DNA of 5,130 nucleotides from Bacteroidota bacterium (lineage in GTDB: Bacteria > Bacteroidota > Bacteroidia > B-17B0 > Aurantibacillaceae), in contig CANFQR010000141.1 in the NCBI GenBank assembly GCA_947449125.1, positions 1-5,130 on the forward strand, written 5' to 3'. A program made the translations under genes and the position numbers. This document shows positions 1-5,130 of this stretch, one piece after another (the first letter of the stretch is position 1; each line of letters starts with the position of its first letter). A model generated the notes under the pieces. That model did no database searches, was not told the origin of the DNA, and worked only from the letters and a program-made list of their open reading frames with translations.

Positions 1-552
1 ACCAATACTTATATTTTTTAAACCCAACGCCCCCGAAAAAGGAGCAGTTATGGTTGTTTTAGAAATTTGAGCGAGATAAAAAGCCAAGTCTGCTTTAAAA
101 ACATTTAATTCGTTTTCCTGGACATCAATTTCTTCTTGACTAACTCCGTTAATAGATACCAATTTTTTTAAGCGTTCTAATTTTTGTTCTGCCAATTTAA
201 GTTGCGATTTGATTTTTAATAATTGTGCTTGCAAATCAGCATCATTTAATTTTATTAATAAGTCGCCTTTTGAGACAGTTTCACCTTCTTTAAAATAAAT
301 ATCGGTTACTTTACCATTTACTTCAGAATAAATTTCAACCTGATTAAACGAAACAATTTTACCGGTTGTAAAAATAGTTTTAGAAAACTTTTCAAAACTT
401 GTAACAAAATAATTTACAGCAACTGGCGCTGACATCTTTTTTTTGGAGGCATCTGATGGTTTGTCTTCTTTTTTAGAAAAAAAAATAAATTTAGATGCTA
501 TTAATAATCCAATTATAAAAAAAAATTTAATCCAGGCTGGTATATTTTTCAT
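1..552 (-). CDS. RND efflux periplasmic adaptor (HlyD/MFP family), N-terminal part, cut by window edge
   Basis: Reading leftward from an ATG at 552 gives 184 open codons that run off the window with no stop. By family, such adaptors join an inner-membrane RND pump to an outer-membrane TolC-like channel and are usually 350-400 residues, so about half is visible. Residues 9-25 are a hydrophobic segment (IKFFFIIGLLIAS), probably an uncleaved inner-membrane anchor. There is no lipobox cysteine. A polar linker (about 26-45) follows. Residues 72-103 match the first half of the lipoyl/barrel-sandwich domain (VEIYSEVNGKVTDIYFKEG, then GDLLIKL). Residues 104-164 are a charged, Leu/Lys/Gln-rich alpha-hairpin, and 166-184 begin the second lipoyl half (TITAPFSGALG). 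The start is the first Met before the anchor, preceded by A/T-rich DNA without a Shine-Dalgarno. It is divergent from the propeller gene. The pump and channel genes probably lie beyond the left edge (inference). Substrate cannot be told from this part. Confidence 0.9.
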   Translation of the reverse strand, partial: MKNIPAWIKFFFIIGLLIASKFIFFSKKEDKPSDASKKKMSAPVAVNYFVTSFEKFSKTIFTTGKIVSFNQVEIYSEVNGKVTDIYFKEGETVSKGDLLIKLNDADLQAQLLKIKSQLKLAEQKLERLKKLVSINGVSQEEIDVQENELNVFKADLAFYLAQISKTTITAPFSGALGLKNISIG

Positions 553-576
553 TTTAAAAAAATCAGTTTAATTTTT

Positions 577-596
577 ATGGTTTTTTACTAAACCAT
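577..596. repeat. 7-bp inverted repeat upstream of the efflux adaptor
   Basis: ATGGTTT (577-583) and AAACCAT (590-596) form a perfect inverted repeat around a 6-base spacer, 24 bases upstream of the adaptor start codon. Neither side has a T-tract, so it does not look like a terminator. It could be an operator or an mRNA leader hairpin, but repeats this short also occur by chance in AT-rich DNA. Confidence 0.35.
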
Positions 597-648
597 TTAA
601 TCTTATTTAGGTTTATAAAGGTACTACTAATTTTTTGTAGCATAATTG

Positions 649-656
649 TATATTTG
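649..656 (+). promoter_or_regulatory. Bacteroidota-type -7 promoter element (TATATTTG) for the propeller gene
   Basis: TATATTTG fits the Bacteroidota sigma-factor -7 consensus TAnnTTTG exactly. It lies 53 bases before the ATG at 710, predicting a transcription start near 661-663 and a leader of about 48 bases. No good -33 TTTG is seen at the usual 17-21 base spacing; a TTTG at 634-637 is only 11 bases away. The call rests on the -7 box and its position. The rest of the 553-709 intergenic region shows no gene. Confidence 0.55.
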
Positions 657-709
657 TGCTCCAAAAACAAAAAATCATTTTTCAATACAAACAATAAAAT
701 AACCGTTAA

Positions 710-1762
710 ATGACCATTAATAATTCTTACCGCTTATCGGTAATTCTAGCCTTGTTAACAGTAACATCTGTATTCGCGCAAAGCGAAAGGCATTTTAAAA
801 ACATTAAAATGTTAACCCATGGAGGAGATAATGCTGAAGCCTATTTTAGTTTTGACGGAAAATATGCATCGTTTCAGAGTAACAACGAAAAATGGAATTT
901 AAAATGTGATCAAATATTTAACCTGGACATAGAAAAGGCATCAAAAGATTCAACTTATAAACCAAATTTAATAAGTACAGGTAAAGGTCGAACTACTTGT
1001 AGTTATTATTTAAAAGACGGTAAACATATTATATATGCATCAACACATAAAGCAGCTAACGAATGTCCGGCACCACCTGAAACAAATGGTAAATATTTAT
1101 GGGCTGTTTATCGCTCGTTCGATATTTTTGTTGCAGATTTAAACGGAAACATTACTAAACAATTAACCGAAAGCGATGGTTATGATGCGGAAGCCACAGT
1201 TTCTCCTAAGGGAGATAAAATTGTTTTTACAAGCGACAGAAGTGGTGATTTAGAGCTTTGGACAATGGATATTGATGGAAAAAATCAAACTCAAATTACA
1301 TTTGGCTTAGGTTACGATGGTGGAGCATTTTTTTCACCCGATGGAAAAAAATTAGTTTTTAGAGCTTCAAGGCCTCAAACTGATAAAGAAATTGAGGAAT
1401 ATAAAGAATTACTTTCTCAAGGATTAGTTGCACCTACCTCTATGGAATTATACACATGTAACGTTGATGGTAGCAATTTAAAACAAATAACAAAGTTGGG
1501 AAAAGCCAATTGGGCGCCCTTTTATCACCCAAGCGGTAAAAAAATTATTTTTTCAAGCAACCATCATAGTGCAAAGGGCTACGATTTTCAATTATTCATG
1601 ATTAATGATGATGGAACTAAATTAGAACAAATAACCAATCAAAGTATGTTTAACGCTTTTCCAATGTTTTCTCCAAATGGTAAAAAACTAATTTTTTCAT
1701 CGAACAGAAATAATGGCGGTACAAGAGATACCAACTTATTTATTGCTGATTGGATTGATTAA
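710..1762 (+). CDS. Exported TolB-like (PD40) six-bladed beta-propeller protein
   Basis: The 350-residue product starts with a Sec signal peptide: polar residues 1-8, hydrophobic core about 9-20, and a probable cleavage after VFA at 23. It therefore likely acts in the periplasm or outside the cell. Six repeats of the PD40/WD40-like signature (aromatic-x-SPDGKK-hydrophobic-F-x-S) are visible at about 45-57, 99-111, 163-175, 207-220, 271-283 and 319-331, consistent with a closed six-bladed propeller. Between blades four and five is a charged insertion (about 222-245, TDKEIEEYKELLSQG). Well-kept stretches such as GYDGGAFFSPDG, ANWAPF and NNGGTRDTN resemble a conserved family of stand-alone propeller proteins rather than TolB itself, which also has an N-terminal domain. 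No catalytic residues can be named; ligand or partner binding is the likely role (inference). A TAnnTTTG promoter lies upstream. The last 23 bases overlap the convergent glycosyltransferase gene, and a hairpin at the stop codon may end transcription. The ATG start is supported by the signal peptide. Confidence 0.88.
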   Translation: MTINNSYRLSVILALLTVTSVFAQSERHFKNIKMLTHGGDNAEAYFSFDGKYASFQSNNEKWNLKCDQIFNLDIEKASKDSTYKPNLISTGKGRTTCSYYLKDGKHIIYASTHKAANECPAPPETNGKYLWAVYRSFDIFVADLNGNITKQLTESDGYDAEATVSPKGDKIVFTSDRSGDLELWTMDIDGKNQTQITFGLGYDGGAFFSPDGKKLVFRASRPQTDKEIEEYKELLSQGLVAPTSMELYTCNVDGSNLKQITKLGKANWAPFYHPSGKKIIFSSNHHSAKGYDFQLFMINDDGTKLEQITNQSMFNAFPMFSPNGKKLIFSSNRNNGGTRDTNLFIADWID

Positions 1763-2900
1763 TGTAATTAATCAGTTTTTTAATTAAGTTTTCCCATATA
1801 AATTTATCAGTAATAACATTTAAAGCATTTTGTTTTTTTGAATTAATATTTTCGTAAGGAGAATTAATTATTTCGTGAAGTTTATCTTTAATTAATTGTG
1901 GATCTGAATCTTTAATTAAATAACCTGTTTGTTCATTCACTAGAACATTTATCGCGCCAACATCTGTTGCTAAAATGGTTAAACCATTTGCCATAGCCTC
2001 TAAAATAACATTAGGCATACCTTCACTCCAGCTTGGACAAATTAAAACATCGCACTGTCTAATTAATTGTTTTAAACTTAATTTATCTCTTATTTCACCG
2101 TGATAAAAAACTAAATTATTTTTCAATTGTCTGTTAATTGGTATCGGCCCAATAAAATGAAACTCAATTTTTCTGCTAATTTTTTTTTTACTCACCTGAG
2201 AAATTACCGTATTGAGTTCTTCAATACCTTTTCTTCGCTCGTAACGTCCAAGAAATAAAAATTTTAAACTAGATGTAACAGGATTTATATTTTTCGAGAC
2301 TTCCTCAGATTCAACACCCGAAGGTAATTCAAAAATGTTTGTAGGATTAACCCCAATTGATTTAATAATAGTTGTAATTTTTCCGCCATAAGAAAAAACA
2401 ACGTCTGCTTTTTGAGATAAAAACTTAACAGGTTTTCTAAGCAAAAATAAATGTTGAAGTTTAATTTTAAAATCAGGCGCTTTCTGAAACATCTCGTATC
2501 CATGAAAGTTAACTCCAATTTTAGGACAGCTTATTTTCCCTTTGTTTTTTTGAGATATTAAATACCAACCTGTAAATCCTTTTGTATAAATAAAATCATA
2601 TTTGGGTAAACGTTCTTTTATTTTTTCGAAAATTAATTTAGAATGTTTGTAAGAGTTTAAAATATAATGTCCCGGATAGCTTATACCTTTTGGAAAATCT
2701 ACTATAATTGATGAAATATATTTTTTTTCTTCGGCAGTGAAAACATCAAGGTTTGTTATATCTAAATTACTTTGATTAAAATGAACTAAATCAACATGAA
2801 TTTTATTTTGAGATAAGTATTTACAAAGGTAATAAGAATGCTTCTGCATACCGCCTAAAACATAGGGCCAAATTCCATCTGTAATTAAAGCTATTCGCAT
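1740..2900 (-). CDS. Glycosyltransferase family 4 (GT-B fold, GT4-like)
   Basis: The 386-residue product is a typical full-length retaining GT-B glycosyltransferase, expected to transfer a sugar from a nucleotide-sugar to a glycan or lipid acceptor at the cytoplasmic side of the membrane. The N-terminal acceptor domain opens with a Rossmann strand and the GT4 glycine loop (MRIALITDGIWP, then GGMQKH at 16-21); NFHGYE lies at 131-136. The C-terminal donor domain shows LPSGVE (192-197), the phosphate-binding GRYERRKG (218-225) and the E-x7-E signature, Glu293 and Glu301 in EGMPNVILEAMANG. These are followed by ATDVGA and GYLI, typical of GT4. No membrane segment is evident. Donor and acceptor cannot be deduced. 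The start is 5 bases after the stop of the tRNA hydroxylase gene, so it is probably translated from the same mRNA. An A10 tract lies at codons 238-241. Its 3' end overlaps the convergent propeller gene by 23 bp. Confidence 0.92.
   Translation of the reverse strand: MRIALITDGIWPYVLGGMQKHSYYLCKYLSQNKIHVDLVHFNQSNLDITNLDVFTAEEKKYISSIIVDFPKGISYPGHYILNSYKHSKLIFEKIKERLPKYDFIYTKGFTGWYLISQKNKGKISCPKIGVNFHGYEMFQKAPDFKIKLQHLFLLRKPVKFLSQKADVVFSYGGKITTIIKSIGVNPTNIFELPSGVESEEVSKNINPVTSSLKFLFLGRYERRKGIEELNTVISQVSKKKISRKIEFHFIGPIPINRQLKNNLVFYHGEIRDKLSLKQLIRQCDVLICPSWSEGMPNVILEAMANGLTILATDVGAINVLVNEQTGYLIKDSDPQLIKDKLHEIINSPYENINSKKQNALNVITDKFIWENLIKKLINYINQSNQQ
1756..1781 (+). terminator. Hairpin plus T6: possible intrinsic terminator of the propeller gene
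   Basis: TGATTAAT (1756-1763) and ATTAATCA (1767-1774) are perfect 8-base inverted arms around a 3-base GTA loop, followed by G and six Ts (1776-1781). The left arm includes the TAA stop of the propeller gene, so the geometry is right for a rightward terminator. The stem is weak, with a single G-C pair, and may need wobble pairs below it. Leftward, the hairpin is followed by mixed sequence rather than a T-tract, so it should act in one direction only. The whole element lies inside the glycosyltransferase coding sequence. Confidence 0.45.
2180..2189 (-). repeat. A10 homopolymer tract inside the glycosyltransferase gene
   Basis: Ten consecutive Ts on the plus strand read as A10 on the coding strand, encoding three lysines and the first base of an isoleucine codon (residues 238-241). 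A one-base change would shift the frame in the middle of the protein, before the E-x7-E donor-binding motif. The gene is in frame as read. The tract is a plausible slippage site, though long A/T runs are common in AT-rich genomes. Confidence 0.6.
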
Positions 2901-2905
2901 TTCTA

Positions 2906-3490
2906 TTAGTGAAGCTTACCTGTAATTGGCATATTGTCAAGTATTTCAGCTTCAGCATTATTTAATTCATGTAATCTTTTGTAAATGGTCTCTTCATCAA
3001 AATAATTTAGTGCCATTTTTACAAAAATTTCACCATGCTTTGCCTCGGTTGCCCAAAGTTGATGATAAAAATTTTTAAGATCGCCCTCCGGTAAATGTTC
3101 ATATACTAATTTAAAACGCTCGGCTGCTCTACTTTCGATTACCGAAACCAATAACAAGCGATCCATAAAATGTTCGTCTCTGCCATTTCTACATAATTTC
3201 AATAATTCTTTCACGTAGCTATCTTCGGTTATTTCGTGTTGTAACTGGATGCCTTGACTTTGCATAACTTTGTAAACATCCCTGAAATGTTCCATTTCCT
3301 CAAGAGCTGTATCAATTAACTCAGAAATTATTTCTATTCTGTTTGGGTATTTAGCAACCAAACTCATGGCAGAAGCTGAAGCTTTTCGTTCGCACCCAGC
3401 ATGATCTTGTAAGAAAAAAGTAAAATTTGCCATTACTACTTCAATCCACTTAGGATTGGAAGGTTTAACTAGAGGCAAACGGTATTGCAT
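2906..3490 (-). CDS. miaE: tRNA-(ms2io6A)-hydroxylase, MiaE-type diiron monooxygenase
   Basis: The 194-residue product matches the MiaE family, which uses O2 and a non-haem diiron centre to hydroxylate the isopentenyl side chain of ms2i6A at tRNA position 37, next to the anticodon. The expected ferritin-like ligand set is complete: Glu34 in DHAGCERKA, Glu65 and His68 in EEMEH, Glu119 in VIESRAAERF, and Glu149 and His152 in TEAKHGE. The predicted four-helix bundle fills most of the protein, which is a normal length for the shorter MiaE class. There is no signal peptide, so it is cytoplasmic. The start is 7 bases after the stop of the upstream E1 beta gene, and the stop is 5 bases before the glycosyltransferase start, which indicates one transcript. 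The start fits because little precedes the first helix. Its substrate also needs MiaA and MiaB, which are not in the window. Other ferritin-like hydroxylases are possible but fit less well. Confidence 0.9.
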   Translation of the reverse strand: MQYRLPLVKPSNPKWIEVVMANFTFFLQDHAGCERKASASAMSLVAKYPNRIEIISELIDTALEEMEHFRDVYKVMQSQGIQLQHEITEDSYVKELLKLCRNGRDEHFMDRLLLVSVIESRAAERFKLVYEHLPEGDLKNFYHQLWATEAKHGEIFVKMALNYFDEETIYKRLHELNNAEAEILDNMPITGKLH

Positions 3491-3497
3491 ACAACTA

Positions 3498-4481
3498 TTA
3501 TTTTGTTACATACATAACTTCCTTAACGGCCTTAATTACTTTTGCAACATTTGGCAAGCTTGCCTCAATTAAAGTTGGAGCATAAGGTAGAGGCGTATCT
3601 GCTGTTGTAACTCTCAATACGGGTGCATCTAAATAATCAAATGCATCTTTTTGCACTTTGAATGCAATTTCGGAAGAAATACTGGCAAGAGGCCATGCTT
3701 CTTCAACTACAACCAATCTATTGGTTTTTTTAACCGAATTAATTACAGTTTCATAATCAATGGGTCTTACTGTTCTTAAGTCTATAAGCTCAACATTTAT
3801 TCCCTCTTTTTCAAGCTCTGTAGCAGCAGCCAAAGCCACTTTTAAAATTTTACCGAATGAAACAATAGTAACGTCAGTACCTTGTTTTTTAATATCGGCT
3901 TTGCCTATTGGAATTAAATATTCTTCTTCTGGAACTTCACCTTTATCGCCATACATTTGCTCACTTTCCATGAAAATTACTGGGTCGTTATCGCGAATGG
4001 CGCTTTTTAATAAACCTTTTGCATCGTATGGATTGCTTGGAACAATTACTTTTAATCCAGGACAATTAGCATACCAATTTTCAAAAGCCTGAGAATGCTG
4101 TGAACTTAACATTCCTGCACTGGCTGTTGGTCCTCTAAAAACAATTGGTACATTGTATTGCCCCCCACTCATGCTATACATTTTAGCCGCACTATTTATA
4201 ACTTGATCTATAGCAACTAAACTAAAATTAAACGTCATAAATTCAACTATAGGACGTAAACCGTTACTTGCTGCACCAACTGCTATGCCTGCAAAACCAA
4301 GTTCTGCAATAGGCGTATCAATTACACGCTTAGGACCAAATTCAGCTAACATGCCTTTACTCACTTTATAAGCACCATTGTATTCTGCTACCTCTTCCCC
4401 CATTAGAAATATTTTTTCATCACGTCTCATTTCCTCAGACATGGCTTCTCGTAATGCTTCTCTAAATTCAATTAGTCTCAT
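3498..4481 (-). CDS. pdhB: Pyruvate dehydrogenase E1 component, beta subunit
   Basis: The 327-residue product is a full-length E1 beta subunit of a 2-oxoacid dehydrogenase. Paired with E1 alpha, it performs the thiamine-diphosphate-dependent decarboxylation of pyruvate and passes the acetyl group to the lipoyl E2, making acetyl-CoA in the cytoplasm. The N-terminal pyrimidine-binding domain shows LMGEEVAEYNGAYK (26-39) and DTPIAELGFAGIAVGAA (55-71), with Glu60 the likely cofactor-activating glutamate. QHSQ (His129) and PSNPYDAKGLL (148-158) follow. The C-terminal transketolase domain has IDLRTVRPID (233-242) and VVVEEAW (257-263), ending in TPLPYAPTLE-like sequence (about 296-306). Branched-chain or acetoin E1 beta subunits are close relatives, but the motifs fit pyruvate best. 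No E1 alpha, E2 or E3 gene is adjacent, so the partners are encoded elsewhere. It leads a tight cluster with miaE and a glycosyltransferase, and a TAATTTTG promoter element lies 21 bases upstream. No Shine-Dalgarno is seen; the ATG fits the family's N-terminus. Confidence 0.94.
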   Translation of the reverse strand: MRLIEFREALREAMSEEMRRDEKIFLMGEEVAEYNGAYKVSKGMLAEFGPKRVIDTPIAELGFAGIAVGAASNGLRPIVEFMTFNFSLVAIDQVINSAAKMYSMSGGQYNVPIVFRGPTASAGMLSSQHSQAFENWYANCPGLKVIVPSNPYDAKGLLKSAIRDNDPVIFMESEQMYGDKGEVPEEEYLIPIGKADIKKQGTDVTIVSFGKILKVALAAATELEKEGINVELIDLRTVRPIDYETVINSVKKTNRLVVVEEAWPLASISSEIAFKVQKDAFDYLDAPVLRVTTADTPLPYAPTLIEASLPNVAKVIKAVKEVMYVTK

Positions 4482-4502
4482 AAGTTATATTTGTAATTAA
4501 TC

Positions 4503-4510
4503 CAAAATTA
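4503..4510 (-). promoter_or_regulatory. Bacteroidota-type -7 promoter element (TAATTTTG) for the pdhB cluster
   Basis: Read leftward, TAATTTTG fits TAnnTTTG exactly and ends 21 bases before the pdhB start codon. It predicts a transcription start near 4497-4499 and a short leader of roughly 16 bases, compatible with Shine-Dalgarno-free initiation. I see no clear TTTG at the -33 position. It probably drives pdhB, miaE and the glycosyltransferase together (inference from spacing). The rest of 4511-4627 shows no gene or strong terminator. Confidence 0.55.
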
Positions 4511-4627
4511 AGAAAAAAAATTAATTTTCATGAATCGAAATGAGTCGTGAATCTGAAAAAATAATAAGAAATAATTAAACTACATTTATTAGAAATTAGC
4601 AATAAAATTAGCTAGCAAATTTAAAAT

Positions 4628-5130
4628 TTACATTTTTCCAACTACGCACTCAATTAGATCATCTTCATTAAGATACTTGTTAGCTAAATCGCGCAACTCA
4701 AAAGGTGTAACAGTTTTTACAGCGTTAAAATAATTTTCATAATAGGAATAATCTAATCCAAATTCCCAAATGGCTTTAAATTTATCGGCAAGAGCAAAAG
4801 GGCCATCTACTGTTCTTAAAAAATTCCCTAAAATATAATTTCTAACTGTTTCTAATTCGGTATCCGGAACTAAATTATTGCGTAACGCGGCAATTTCAAA
4901 ATAAATTTCATTTAATGTTTGCTTTGTTACGTCGGCGCCCACCTCGGTTGAAATTGCAAAATAACCACCATTTACAAAAGATGCCAAACCACTTCCAATA
5001 CCATAGGTGTAGCCTTTATCTTCTCTAATGTTTGCCATTAAACGCGAACCAAAATACCCTCCAAGTATGGTGTTTAACACCTGAAATTTAAAATAATCTT
5101 GATGAGTTTTGTTAAATAATAATCTGCCTA
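4628..5130 (-). CDS. M16-family (insulinase/pitrilysin-like) peptidase, C-terminal part, cut by window edge
   Basis: The frame is open from the right edge to a TAA at 4628-4630, giving about 166 residues of the C-terminal domain of an M16 protein. A GTG at 5080 is not the start: the codons before it continue the family pattern (GRLLFNKTHQDYFKFQ into VLNTILGGYFGSRL). The hallmark sequence of the second M16 domain is clear: LNTILGGYFGSRLM followed by NIREDKGYTYGIGS, including the Arg and Tyr of the R/Y pair that in this family contributes to substrate binding. The catalytic HxxEH zinc motif sits in the N-terminal domain, outside the window, so active and inactive-partner forms cannot be told apart. 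In Bacteroidota these proteins are often exported and occur as adjacent pairs (family knowledge), so a second M16 gene may lie to the right. It is on the same strand as pdhB but separated by 146 bases containing a promoter element, so it is probably a separate unit. Confidence 0.9.
   Translation of the reverse strand, partial: GRLLFNKTHQDYFKFQVLNTILGGYFGSRLMANIREDKGYTYGIGSGLASFVNGGYFAISTEVGADVTKQTLNEIYFEIAALRNNLVPDTELETVRNYILGNFLRTVDGPFALADKFKAIWEFGLDYSYYENYFNAVKTVTPFELRDLANKYLNEDDLIECVVGKM

Noticed and set aside
616..623. Leftward TACCTTTA as a -7 box for the efflux adaptor
   Set aside because: It differs from TAnnTTTG at the last base and has no -33 partner, so it is too weak to call.
2285..2518. 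77-codon minus-strand open frame
   Set aside because: It is an alternative frame inside the glycosyltransferase gene with a Leu/Phe/Lys-rich product typical of shifted AT-rich coding DNA.
3760..4092. 110-codon plus-strand open frame
   Set aside because: It lies wholly opposite pdhB, whose protein matches a known family over its full length. The product has no recognisable domain, so it is a chance antisense frame.
4601..4625. Palindrome around GCTAGC after the M16 stop as a terminator
   Set aside because: The stem has an internal T-T mismatch, almost no loop and no proper T-tract after it, so it is not convincing.
5078..5080. GTG as the start of a 150-residue M16 protein
   Set aside because: The frame stays open to the window edge and the codons before the GTG match the M16 domain pattern, so the gene is truncated by the window and not short.
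1..5130. A new defence, mobile or biosynthetic system
   Set aside because: Every substantial open frame belongs to a recognisable family of housekeeping or envelope function. No integrase, transposase, array repeats, toxin-antitoxin pair or RNA gene could be seen.

Overview
The window is AT-rich, densely packed bacterial DNA that most likely comes from the Bacteroidota (Flavobacteriales-like or a related order). The reasons are heavy A/T codon use, starts without Shine-Dalgarno sequences, two perfect matches to the Bacteroidota -7 promoter element TAnnTTTG, and protein types common in that phylum. This lineage call is an inference from sequence style, not a phylogeny.

Layout, left to right. 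Positions 1-552 (minus) hold the N-terminal half of an RND-type efflux periplasmic adaptor, cut by the left edge. Positions 553-709 are a divergent intergenic region with a TAnnTTTG promoter for the rightward gene and a small inverted repeat near the adaptor start. Positions 710-1762 (plus) encode an exported six-bladed TolB-like (PD40) beta-propeller protein. Its 3' end overlaps a convergent gene by 23 bp, and a hairpin plus T-tract that looks like its terminator starts inside that overlap.

Positions 4481 down to 1740 (minus) form a compact three-gene cluster: pyruvate dehydrogenase E1 beta subunit, a MiaE-type tRNA hydroxylase, and a GT4-family glycosyltransferase, with gaps of only 7 and 5 bases. 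A promoter-like TAATTTTG lies just upstream of the first gene. Positions 4482-4627 are the intergenic region, and 4628-5130 (minus) is the C-terminal part of an M16-family zinc peptidase-like protein, cut by the right edge.

The genes look mostly like housekeeping and envelope functions: central carbon metabolism, tRNA modification, glycan synthesis, efflux, and exported propeller and peptidase proteins. I see no RNA gene, mobile element, CRISPR array or defence-like cassette, and no convincing new multi-gene system. The more unusual points are the terminator-like palindrome inside the glycosyltransferase coding sequence, the unexpected gene mix in the pdhB-led cluster, and an A10 tract inside the glycosyltransferase gene.
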